Part shown: piece after piece, positions 33,251 to 46,979 of the stretch
How positions within the stretch are numbered: the stretch's first letter is position 1
How the letters are laid out: the number at the start of each line of letters is the position of its first letter
The notes under the pieces: generated by a model
Told to the model about the DNA's origin: nothing
The model's input: the letters and a program-made list of their open reading frames with translations, nothing else
Databases searched by the model: none
From: Cristatella mucedo
Taxonomy: Eukaryota > Bryozoa > Phylactolaemata > Cristatellidae
Direction of reading: 5' to 3'
DNA: 64,000 bases
Assembly: GCA_009760855.2 (NCBI GenBank)
Contig: WPIO01000028.1
Span: 2,622,501-2,686,500 of the forward strand
Position numbers and translations under genes: made by a program

Positions 33251-33711
33251 CATAACCAGCCGTGTCCGAGCTTCATCTGACAGGCCGCCGGTTGGTCTCG
33301 ATAGCAGAACGACCCGATACTTAATGATATCGCTAGGTTGAGAAATACTATCGACGTGAAGTCCTTTACCATCATAACTAATAAGATAATTCGTAATACG
33401 GAATCGGTTTCCGTCGAGCAGTGAGGCTAAAATCTTGACTGAAAAATCTCTACCAGGCGGTTTTTTATATGAGGGCCTTGAGCTTTTCAGAGAAAGGTTT
33501 TCGAGCATGGCTGGCAAATAGCGAAGCAGTGGGACCTGGCAACAGCTAGCCAAAGAATATGATTTAAGCTAAGGCTTTTTTGGAACATAAGTTGAACAAT
33601 GGCTCATCTAATTTGCCTGCAAACAATTCTTGTCGAGAGAGGCACTGAGCACCTATAGCTATGACCGAGCTGTGCTCTCCACCGATCAGCACAGAAGAGG
33701 AGTGGGGCAGG

Positions 33712-34007
33712 ACATACTTGAACACATTTAAAAGGAACCTAAAAACACACCTATTTAGGACAGCATTTAGTGGGTCCCTGTGATTCGTCCTTCACGTGCT
33801 TATGCGTGCTGACGCTGCCACTAACCACATTTGCATGCTGACCCTGTGCATGTCACCCCTAACCATGTCATTAATTTTGTTTGTTTTTCAAGCATGATTT
33901 TACTTACCATTTAATTGCATTTCCCTTTGCATCAAATGTAAAGCGCCTAGAAAGAGATTAAATTCTCTGAGGGCGCTTTATCAAGTACATTATTATTATT
34001 ATTATTA
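33712..34007 (+). mobile_element. L2-like LINE, 3' end
   Basis: Clean 5'-truncated copy from tgaacacatttaaaaggaac through agtgggtccctgtgattcg to the tail and (ATT)n. Confidence 0.8.
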
Positions 34008-34009
34008 CT

Positions 34010-35225
34010 TGTGATGAGATTCGTATGCCGGCCCTACTTTTTGTAACCACGCCGTCTTAAGAAACTCTGGAGAATATGCCACGAGAGGCAGATTGAAGTT
34101 CAAAGAGCAGTAGAGCAGCCAGTGGAGGTATTTTAAGGATAAGAATGAACAAAGTTTTCCGAACAGCACATGCAGACAATCTACAGCAGCGCAGTCATTA
34201 CCGGGAGGGGGTAGCAGTGCATATTTGGTTGTTATGTATTTGGGTCTGTTAAGTTAGGAGTGGTTCTAGGCAGTGTAAGCTTTGAGCTAAGCACGACCGG
34301 CGTGACAGCAACTTTTGTTGGAAAAGTGAGCAATGTCGCTAATTAGCTCTACGGTCTGAGAGCATTCCCCCTGAGAGCATCCCTCATCAACAACTACACA
34401 CCTTCGATCAGAGCGTGCCTTTTTATAAAGAATTTCTCCAATCAGCTGAAGACAAAAGTAGGGGTTTGAAGCAATGGTTTTCGAAGAGCTAGTACTATTC
34501 GAGGATGCGTTGACGCTCTAGCAGGTGGTGACTCGATTAAGAATACCAGCACGATTTATTTTTATATTAGTTAAACTAATCGGGCTACCTAGATGGTTCA
34601 TGGAGCGATAGTGATTTTAGTATCACCGAAGATTGGCGGCTTCTGTCTCTTTAAACTGAGTGTGATTTGCACGCTTCCCAGGTGCAAGCTCGTTTCTCTC
34701 ACTAGCAGCAACCCCTCTCTGCCGTAGCTGGTTTTTTATTTGTATTCAGAAGAAAAAAGATGTGGGTTTGTAATGTACGATGTAGTATTTGCCACTTCGA
34801 GCGCTAGGCGAGTCTCCCCCAAGTGCCGAGTTTCTCATTCGGCAATCGCTAGCGGCAACGGAGCTAGACCTATCGAGAGCTACCGTAGCTCTACTGCTGT
34901 CACCTCGATAGCCGCTCCACTTACACGCTCGAACCGAATCCCGCACCGATGGCCGAATGCACCGGCTAACGCTGCGAACGTAAATTTTGGCGTCGCCATG
35001 CTAACTGGGGTGTCTGCTTCGATCGGCGACCCTTGCCACTGCTCGACTTATGCAGAGGTCGTACGCTGGCCTGCGAGTGCCGGCCACGAGGGAGCTTTGC
35101 TGCGGAAATCGTGTGTTGGAGGTCAAGGCGTTAAGAGCTCAATAGATGTACACCCCTCATCTGGCCTCGTTGTGGCCCCGTACTTGAGCAACCGCTGGTG
35201 ACCTGGCAGTAAGTTAATATCCTTA
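34010..35225. other. Unassigned region with a GC-rich patch
   Basis: 34780-35200 is GC-elevated with a 153-codon + frame and ends near a strong donor (gca/gtaagt at 35209). No domain is visible. It might hold an unrecognised exon, but stops in the frames near the donor argue against it. Confidence 0.3.
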
Positions 35226-35259
35226 GGCGGCTTACCATTGTTAGTGTATTGCGATTCCT

Positions 35260-35489
35260 TAGTCGTACGGTCACACCGAAAGGCCAACATAGAACTAGAG
35301 CTGTATAAGATGGAGCAAGCGGAAATACCTCTGGGCGATCAAGGCAACGGAGATGCAGGCCTCTCAGAACAAAAAATTGCATGGAAGCGAGGCTTTAGGC
35401 TTCAGTCGGGAGATGTAAATACACTAAAAGGAAAAATTGCACGATTCCAGGACATTGCTAAAGCAGTTGGATGTGAAAAAAATGTCTAG
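35260..35489 (+). CDS. Possible terminal exon, unknown product
   Basis: After a plausible acceptor (gcgattccttag, ending about 35269) one frame is open to TAG. The product is highly charged and polar: MEQAEIPLGDQGNGDAGLSE, then LKGKIARFQDIAKAVG. It has no membrane segment and no known domain that I recognise. No upstream exon with a compatible phase was found. It may be chance or part of an unrecognised gene between MARVEL genes B and C. Confidence 0.25.
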
Positions 35490-36097
35490 GATCAGTTTAA
35501 TTTGCATTAAATAGTTTGGTCAATTTAATCATCTTATATACGTACATACCTCCATATTTAAGGCTCATAATAAGACTCTTATTTTCTTTCAATTACTGCG
35601 TTTGGCCTTCAATTTTTTGGCCTTCAATTTAGACGATACCATAAATAAACCATGCACAGGGGAGCATTAATTATTCTTAACAGCTCACAGGCTTTCTTGC
35701 ATTCACCTCTTTGGGAAAGCAACTCCTTATAAAAGAGGGTGAATATCAATTTTCCAGGATGCAGTACAGTTCAGCTACGCCCCTAGCATACAATGACGTG
35801 GTGTAAAGGCCATAAACAGGTCTTAGTCGTTGCAAACCATCCGATCTCTCCACGCTCGATTGGGCTAAGTGGACACTTTCGTCTGTGCTGTTAGAGGCGG
35901 CATGATTGGGCTTGCTCTTGACCTGCGGCGGTGATTTAATGGTCCAGTACTTGACCATATATTGTGCTCAATAATGAACGTGTGCTCTGCAGGCTTGTTT
36001 GTGCGAAATAAGCAGAGAAAAACAGAGTTTGTTCTTGCACCGAGCATCCACTAAAGCACTCCCGTACAAGGCTATGAATGTTTGCAATAAATAAGAA

Positions 36098-36265
36098 ATA
36101 ATACTAGCTTATTTAACAGCCTTTTTGTATAAGGACAGAAAAGCCTTTACGGCTATCATCACCGCTTGCAGCTGCGATAAAGAATCACCCACCGCAGGAT
36201 TTGAATCCACGACCTCGGGACCGAGGTCGCGAAAATCAACCGCTTTGCCTAATGTGCCTCCACGG
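36098..36265 (-). mobile_element. SINE S1 (tRNA-derived)
   Basis: Antisense: gcttatttaacagcctttt, aaaagcctttacggctatca and ggatttgaatccacgacctc. Confidence 0.7.
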
Positions 36266-36367
36266 CTCTTTATTCAAAGGGAAGGTACACAAATGCCGAC
36301 ATTATCTTTGGGGGCACTAAAGAGATGGAGATTTCCTTTAAGGCTCTTATGCCGCTATATAAATATA

Positions 36368-37405
<1,038 letters not shown>

Positions 37406-37964
37406 CGAGGCTGTTTGATCAGCTAACTATGCATTTGCTCAAAAATTTTATGATGAATCAATAAAAGTAGAAATATTCGTCAAGCACTTTAGACAGCATA
37501 CGCCACGCCACGCCACGCCTGTGGTCGGCAGGAAAATCTAATCGTTCTAGCTAAGGTATAGATAGACGCTTTTTCAGCAGGAGAAATATCTCGATTAATC
37601 GTGCAAATAATCCCACCACGAGCATACTCGCCCGTTTAATAATGCACTACAGAGTGAGATACTATTATTTGGTCTGAGGTGGCTTATAGCAATGATTCTC
37701 TGGAGGAGGTCAAGGACATTATATCTTAGGTTGTCGGTTAACTGATGGGCAGGAAGTGAGGTACCTAGCTGACCTGCCCCCGCCGAGATTGGTCAAATAA
37801 GCCGTAGGCTATGCAAAAATGGTGCTGACTGTCGGCCGGTGTGCATCTAATCAATTCTTAATTGTACTCTAGGTACTTATATCAAAAGTATTCGTCTATA
37901 GCGGTCGGGTGGAGACTACCTAGCCAAATCTAGCTTCTACAAAAATATTGCTGAATTTAAGATG

Positions 37965-39925
37965 CACCTATGCGATCGCTTCTCTAGCTTCTTTGTCAGC
38001 AAGATAGACAAGATTAGAGAATCAATTACCAAGGTTACAGCATCTCTTCTGGACTTCCGTCCCCCAATTACATCAATGCAGGACTCATGTCCATAGATTC
38101 CGTGCGCGACCTCATTCCTACTGTCCTACTTATACGAAGCTTAGATCAGCTGCTACCATGCATAACTAACATAATAAATACGTCCTTAGACTCAGGTCAT
38201 GTCCCAGGACCTTTCAAAAAGGCTATTATGAGGCCCATAAATTATTAAAAAAAAATAATATAGGATAAGGAATAAAGGATTTGAGCAGCCTCTATCCAGT
38301 CTCCCTTCTCCCGTTCCAATGAAAGACTCTAGAACTGGCTCTCGGGGCGATCGGCGGGCGGGAGCTGTCTCCTCGCGGAGGCAGGTATCTCGCCGCCGCG
38401 CTAATGCGCCGCATCGGCTGTGTGCTCGGGCGACCGACTCGATCTGCGAAAAAGCTCAAGTCGGCCGGCTATGGCGTTGCGCAGTTGTGGCAGACCAATT
38501 GAGCTCCTAGATTGGGACCTCAAACATAACAAGTTTCAGTCTGGGGTTAGAGCTAATCACTCCAAAGAGTTACGGTTGCTTAAGGTGTATAACGACCTTC
38601 TCACGAATGCAGACTTGGGGATGCCTCTCTGCTTGTTCTGTTTGATATATCGGCATAATTTGATACTATTGATCATGAAGTAGTTCTTGAGTATCTTGAA
38701 TCTGGCCTAGGCATTGCTGGTACAGCACTGCAATGGTTCAGGTCCTATCTCCGTAGGAGACTCCAGAGTATTGATGTGAACGAACAAAGATCATCCGAGG
38801 AACCTCTGAAGTTCGGGTTAACACAGGGATCTGTGCTCGGTCCGCTTCTTTTCACAGTTTATACTCTCCCTAATGGCCGACGTGATCACCAAGCACTATC
38901 TAGGCTTTCATATCTATGCAGATGACACTCAGTTGTACCTCTTCTTTGATCCTTTCCAGCCCTCTAGCACGTCAAATTCTCTACACTCTCTTGCTGCATG
39001 TATTGATGACATCCGCACATTTACGGCAGAAAAATTTCCTACATTGAATGAAGAAAAAACCAACTTACTACTTATGGGGAAACAGAGCGTGATTCAAAAC
39101 TTGGAAAACCTAAGCTCAAAATCGGATCCACCAGCATATTTCCTGTTAAATCTGCACGTAATCTAGGTGTTCCGCTCCAAAGTGAACTTTTTATTAGACG
39201 ACCATATCAGCTCTTCAGTCAAGCCTGCCTACTTTCGTAACATAACAGTGCCAAATTCGGGCTCGCCTAGACAGGGATACTAAATTCAAATTCGTCCATG
39301 CATTGGTGACATCCCGTATCGACTCCTGTTACTCACTGCTTGCTGTTCTATCGACGTGTGCAATAAGGCGCTTAAAACGGCTGTAATACTCAGTAGCTAT
39401 GCTCGTCTGTCGGAAGCATCACAATTGCCATATCACACCACTTCTCGCCGACCTGCATCGGCTCCCAATCAACCCGCGCATCGACTTCAAGGTTCTGCAA
39501 CATACTTTTAGGTCCATCCATTCTCTCGCTGCAGCCTCCCTATCAGAACTACTCTCAACTAGGCGAATAATCGTTACAACCCGCTGTTATGACTCGAATA
39601 ATTTAGCCATACCTCGTATGAGCCTCAAAACCGTAGAAGGCCATGCCTGTAGTTTGTATGCTCTTAAAGTGTGGAACTAACTACGGACGCACGTCACAAC
39701 GTTCCCTGACATGACGACATTTAAAAAGAAGCTTAAAACGCACCTGTTTATTACCGAATTCGGCGGGTCTTTGGGATTTGTTCTTCATGTGCATGTACCT
39801 GCTTACACTATTCCTGCTGCTTTCGGAGGTCACCACCGATCATTTAATAATGCTTTGTCTACAGGATCTTTAAAGTGCCTAGAAAGAGATTCTCCGAGAG
39901 AGCTATACAAATGTATCATCATTAC
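37965..39925 (+). mobile_element. L2-like LINE, longest copy (RT to 3' end), dead
   Basis: In order: FFVSKIDKIRESI (start of the RT region), [56 protein letters not shown] (catalytic box), a C-terminal region with LADLHRLP, and the tail agtgcctagaaagagattc. Multiple frameshifts and stops. A foreign GC-rich stretch lies at about 38330-38478. Confidence 0.8.
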
Positions 39926-39929
39926 CTTA

Positions 39930-40918
<989 letters not shown>

Positions 40919-41994
40919 TATTTCCGTCCAAATGCAACAGACTTTTTGAGAAACTGAGTGGTTCATTGCTAGAGGATTTCTAGAAGCAGTTTCCTCATTT
41001 TACGGACGGTATTGATTAAGGAATACTAATAATTAGCGACCAAAATTAATAGAAGTAAGTGCATAGGATAAATGTTTAGGAGAAAATAGCGTATGCCATG
41101 ACAAAATGATTGAAAATTTTACAGTTACATTGCAATATGGCCTGAGTGTTCACTGACCTAGAGGCAAGCCCAGCCTAGCTGGTCAGCCCCACCCAATGTC
41201 TGGAAAACACTCCGTACCACGACCTGAGTCATTAAGTGCTCAAACCTAACTTCAAGACTCTTTCTGTTTTTGAAATTTTCATAATTGAAGTGTTCGCACG
41301 ACGCTCCGACACGACAAAGCTCCCGGGTTTCTACGCCAATTGCATCCTGTTGTAGAGTTGGTGGCACGAGACGTTTCTGCTGAGTTTAGGCAGTGTGACA
41401 CCGAGTGGCTGCCTTTGCTGCATGCTTGTTTTCGTTGTTGCGCGCAAAAGTACTGCGCTTAAATTCTGCTCGGCTTGCTCTTGGATGTCCCCAATTCGTT
41501 GCTGTGAACACTCACCTGTTCAAAATGGCGGGAGGAAACAGCAACCGTAAGTTGTATGTCGAAATAAGCCGGCACTGATGAAAAAGAAGGACTAGCTAAC
41601 ACACCTGGCTTCTTATAGGGGGCAGATGGTAAGCTCCCGGGAAGAGTCGCTAGGAAGCATTCTATAGATGCGCACCCGTCGCTTGCCAAACGCAGGACAA
41701 AGCACGACTTCCAGTCGGTCCCGCTCACTCTGGAAGCTTAAGAATATGCCAACTCCGCCGGTTCAAAGTCCGCCGGTTCCGAAAGCGCAAATCGCCACTT
41801 CAGGCGACAGAAAGCGAGGTCATACTGCAAAGAGCGAAAGCTGCAGGAATCCGACCGTCACACTTTTGGAAAATCCTTTCAAGTTCATAGTCCTGTAAAG
41901 TTGTACCACTTCAATTTCAACTGCCAGTTTGAGAGTGCATAATGCTGCTTCGTATTCAAATTAGAAAATTATCTTCTCCCTTTTTGGACACCCA

Positions 41995-42393
41995 TTGCTG
42001 TACCGTGGTAATAGTACAATACAAATATCTCAAATGACCCAATTTAGACGCGACGTCAGTGACTGTGACGGATGGAACAGCTATCTACTAACAAACCTTG
42101 TTGTGGTAGATCGAATGCATAACGTTTCCCTCAAAGTGCGTATACTTGATACTCATCTTGAGCAATTCAAGGAGAACACGAGAGCTTATCGAGAGGAGCA
42201 AGGTAAGCGCTTCCGCCAGGATGGATACTGGACTTTGATGAAAGTCGTTACCAAGGAACGTATTACGGAAACACTATGGGAGACTATGTTTGGAAGGCTT
42301 ATTCGCGAAAGCTATTTAAAGGATAGCTGCAGACATATGCACTCTATTGATTTCCGAACACTTTTTAGTGGTCCTCGTATACAATGTCGGTAA
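41995..42393 (+). pseudogene. Frameshifted transposon-like ORF C-terminus
   Basis: The frame reads SLKVRILDTHLEQFKEN, then YREEQGKRFRQD. From memory this resembles the C-terminal block (SLK-HFL-SHL--F-EN-G--SEEQGERFHQD) of a repetitive protein seen in many invertebrate genomes and probably transposon-derived. Just after RFRQD similarity jumps to another frame (ILDFDESRYQGTYYG, then TMGDYVW), showing a frameshift. The element class is not certain. Confidence 0.5.
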
Positions 42394-42573
42394 ATGCAAG
42401 TTTATTTTTGTACATTAGCTGTTCTTTCTGACTATATGTGAACCCCAAGACTGGAATCTATCAGTTTCCTCATCGGATATGTGTTAGTCTCAAGTCACTG
42501 TCCTGGTAACACAAACAAACTGTTTAGGGAATAACGGTCACTTTCAATAACTACCTCAGTAAAAATTTTATTG

Positions 42574-42748
42574 ATGAGCCGTGATGGCTTACTAGGTAAG
42601 GGTTGCTTTTCACGACCTCTGTCCTGAGGTCGCCGGTTCGAATCCTGTGGTGTGCGATCCCTTATCGCCGCCGCAAGCGGTAGTGATAGCCGTAAAGGCT
42701 CTTCTGTCGCCATAAAAAAGAGGCTGTTAAATCAGATAGTATTTTTTT
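42574..42748 (+). mobile_element. SINE S1 (tRNA-derived)
   Basis: gagccgtgatggcttactag, ggttcgaatcctgtgg, cgtaaaggctcttctgtcg and ttaaatcagatagta. The most complete S1 head in the window. Confidence 0.75.
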
Positions 42749-43059
42749 ATTACATAGTGTGATGATTGCTAGTCAACTGTTTCGCGAACTGACTAGACAA
42801 AGAGGTCGCACGACCACGTGACTGCACGCCAAAGATATCCAGGACCATATTCAGTAAGCGCCATTCAATATGTGCTTGCCAGCACCCCAATTGCTAAAGC
42901 GGGTAGCGCTGCTTTTAAATCGCTCTCTGCCTTACTTTCGGACACCTCAAGGACTTGAAGGGCCAACCGCTTTCTGATCTCGTTTGAGCCAGCCGAAGCA
43001 TCCGATTAGGAATCTGACATGCGATTCAGCGTCACTCGCTGTTCAAGCTTCCCGTCATT

Positions 43060-43375
43060 GCACCGGTCCTCTGACTCAGTTCTGTCAGCTGTGCCTCTGT
43101 GATCCACCTTCAATCTCTAGTACAGCTTGCCGTCAGTTCGCACGCCACCGAAGCCTGGAGCCCACTGCCGACTGACGTCACGACGTCCACTTACTAGGCC
43201 ACACCTAGCAAGAAGATAAAAACTGTTTCTCACAGAACTCAATAGCTGGTTTCGTATGCATTGTTTTTTTGTATTTAGACATGCTGCTACTATGAATTTT
43301 ATCACTAACCAATTAATATGCTTCGTTTCCAGCATAACATATGCGAAGAAATTTAGTTTCACCAGGGGGCTACAC
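43060..43375 (+). mobile_element. Decayed L2-like LINE C-terminus
   Basis: tgactcagttctgtcagctg, gaagcctggagcccactgcc and tgacgtcacgacgtcc follow the ORF2-end order. The tail is worn. Confidence 0.45.
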
Positions 43376-44489
43376 CAGTTTTTTTATCATTGCCTCTGTC
43401 AATAGAAAGGAAACATGCACCGATATCCTTCTATTTTGAATCCAATATTTCTACTGTGCATTTACTAGAAAACATTTTGAGAAACTCTGGTACATTAATT
43501 GCATGTGGGTATGGAGCGGAATTACTGAGTGAGCGGTTATGTCACTTCGGCAGCGAGAGGCGGTCTATCCTAGATCTCACATATCTGGGCAATTATGCCT
43601 AGACTCACTTGAATTTTAAACGTGCACTGGCTTACCCGATTGGTACTGGCGTGTCTGGCTTCCATTGGTCATTTCCGTATCTTAAAAATTCTTGCTCTGC
43701 TTGCTGCCTCCGCTGAAGGCCACACGTGCATCAATTCATTCGTGAGCGCCGAGCCAAGTTGCAGTGAACTGTTCTCAGGAGTTATCCCAACCTACCCGAC
43801 CTGCTTGAATCCAGCAGCGAATGCCGTCGCAAGGCATCGACCTGGACAGACAGTATGGCTGCAGCTAGACACCATCTTGCGATTAAAAGTGGGTGTATGC
43901 ATTCAGGCACATCACCAGTCAGGATTCGGTTGGAGCGCGGAAGAGAACATTTAAAATGAAGTCTGTATTCTGCCCACTGAGCGCCGTAGGAAGGTCGTCT
44001 TGGCAGCCGCGTTGGTAGTTTTACGTGCTCGCTGTGACGGCGCCTAAGCCGAGGTCCTTGGCCGCAAACACAAGCGCGTTCGTACGGGTGCCAGTCCTTG
44101 CAGATGCACGACTAATGCAGGTGGAACTGGCCTCGTCTCGAAGCTCGGCTAAAGTATCGCGTAAAAGCAGCTGCGATGCACGCAGCCATGGCGGCAACAG
44201 CAGCGGCGTTCTATTATGGCTGCATTAAGGCAAGTACTGACCGTGGAATTGAGCACCTGAAAGTTAAAGTTGCAGCATTGACATGCCGAAACTTAAAGCT
44301 CGAAAAAGATATCAGTTATTAAATATTAGCAAATTCTAGATAGTCTACTTTACAAAAATTGAGCAAATTGCAGAATTGCATTGCATTACACCGAAATTGC
44401 TTGAACTCGAAATCAAAGAGCATTCCGCTAACAGTTCAAGACGCAGTAATTGCAGCAGCGAAGCATTTAGTGGTCAGTAGTTTCCTAGA
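43376..44489. other. Intergenic, no recognised feature
   Basis: Short frames at 43390-44228 without motif or splice support. Confidence 0.35.
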
Positions 44490-44755
44490 GGACTGAGGTA
44501 TGGTTACTACCGACTATGGCTCATCATTTCAGCGGTCCTGAGCGGCTACTTCCATGCTACTCACTACCTTAACTGCTCTCCTTACTCTGCTATGCTTCCC
44601 ACTTTCTCTTTGTTGCGAGAGACAAAGTCTGTTGGCTACCGAATGCGTACCGAAAGCCGCTTAGGCTGCGATTGCACTATACAAAAATCACCTGCGTAAC
44701 ACCCACATGGTCTTTATGACTTTGTGGAGTTACAGAGGAGCTACATTACATTATA
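44490..44755 (+). mobile_element. Second LINE family, 3' end
   Basis: gcggtcctgagcggctactt, cgtaccgaaagccgcttagg, tttgtggagttacag and a short acattacatta tail. Confidence 0.65.
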
Positions 44756-45040
44756 GATTATGGTTACAAAGGCACTTTAGAGGCTCCCAGGATACAAAAT
44801 AAATATGATGCACTAACGAATTCAGTCCTTGTAATGCAAAAAATGCAATGTTTTAGGCAGGTGCGTGAGTCTGGTTTCGGTGGGTCTAGTGCCTTGAAGC
44901 ACGGCTAGCAATTCCTAGAAGCGAGACCAGAAGCGCGCAGCTATAGTGGCTGCAGCAGAGCGCGATGACAATCGCGAGCGCCGACGAGTCGGTTTCTTGT
45001 AAAGTCAAAGCGCACATTCTGAAGCTTCAGATGACCTCAT

Positions 45041-45303
<263 letters not shown>

Positions 45304-46979
45304 GTAGATGTATTTGTGCATCAACAATTATAGCGTGCAAACCGGCAGTGCACGATAGTTTATAGAAACGAACTGTGCGAGCCGCACGTCAAGAGGCTGG
45401 CAATCCTTGACTCGGATGAGGAGGTCATCTTACATTTTTTACCGCAGTAATTTTTTTAAGGGGGGTCCTAAGATTAGGTAACCCTGAGAATTCTCCCGAG
45501 TTAGTGTTTTCTTTTAGGTAGGTCAGAGGTGAATAAGTTTCGCTGCGGATCAGAGTGCCGCAAAAGGAGGTTTTGCCCGCGGCGCGGAGCGAATACGCTT
45601 TCGCAGATGCTTCCACTTTGCTCCGGCGCAGCTGTCTACAGATTGAGCTATCAAGACTGCTCCTCTTGCGGCGCTCAATGCGGTCTGTAAAGCTTTCAAA
45701 GTTGGATTAACTTTATATCTCAGTTTGTAAAAGAAGTTTTCGGGTCAACCGTTGTTAGGCAAAATATTTATTCGACGCGGCGGATGCGACGTAGCGCTGG
45801 GTTCGGTGAGCTAATACTAAAATAGAGAAATAAGGACTTCTTCGCATGCTTTGCTTAACTCAGCTCTACGAAAGAGATAGCGCATACTCCAGAGCAACTG
45901 ACTGAATGGTCACAGTATCCGGCACTAAAACATTTCAGTATAGTACAGGCTCCACGCCCGTTTCGCACCTCAGCGTTGACTAATGACGGCTATCGAATGC
46001 TGGCTGATGTCTCACCTTTATTCTTGCCTGGCGTAGCGGTAGGAGCCGGCTGGCTTGAAGATGCTACCTATTCAACAGGCCCACATTCGCTCCTAGGCCG
46101 CAAGAGTAGAAATCGTAGCTGCCTAATGCAACGTGTCTCCGTCTGTAGCTCCACAAAGTCTGATTGGCTGCTACCTCAGAGAATTTTCTTCGGCGCACTC
46201 AAAGTCTAAGCGGCTCTCCTTCCACTCGACCGGAAACGGATGCGTCACTCGGGAGTTGAAAAGGTTCAAGTAGCTCCACTTGGCGGGCGAAAGAGCGCGC
46301 GCGGCTTTGAGAGAGGCCCATGGGTTGCTTCAGTTTCAATCATTCTGAGCGGCAGTCGATGCGCCGTGACGCAATTAGTCCAAGCGAGCGAAAGAAATTT
46401 ATTCAGTGTTCGCGCCGCGGTCTGGCACTGTTCTTGCGCTTCACTTGTGAGGAGAAGTTCTCTAGCATGCGGGAAAGTTGGAGCAATGTTAAATACGAAA
46501 GCGAGGCGCTCTCCGTTGGAGCCGCCTGCACGACTTCATTGCATTATGGGAATGAGTAGCTTGTCTGCACGAGCGGAAAAGAGAGATTTCCAGCTTCGGA
46601 GGACAAAAGGGGCGACAGCTTGACCCGAGTCAAGCGTCAGACTATTCGAGCGCTGGTCTTACACCTCAGCTTGAAAAGCCCGGCTACTGCCGGCGCCGAA
46701 AGCTTCTGGTGCTGATTTTCCGCTCGGGCGTTTTCTCTCGCACTACAGGGCTGCAATTACAGCCGCTCGCACATTTCCGCATCCACTAAGGACGCGATCG
46801 CTTTGTGAGCGAGATGCAAGCCTACCCGCGGCTCATCGCCTTTGTTCCGTCCGAGTGAATTTTCGTGCGCGAGAGCCCCTTAAATTTTGACTGTGCACAC
46901 ATGGTGTACGACTAGCCAATTGCAATGCTTCCGTTATAGCGCACGAAAAGCACGCAGAAGGACGCTCAGTCCTCTCGGG
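45304..46979. other. Upstream flank of gene C
   Basis: No recognised element. GC rises from about 46200 toward the CpG island. A + frame of 127 codons at 46240-46623 has no motif. Confidence 0.4.

Noticed and set aside
34740-35201. Possible MARVEL exon 2 relic (NFGVAMLTGVS resembles LFGTACIIVAS)
   Set aside because: The match is short, the following residues are not hydrophobic, and frames near the donor contain stops.
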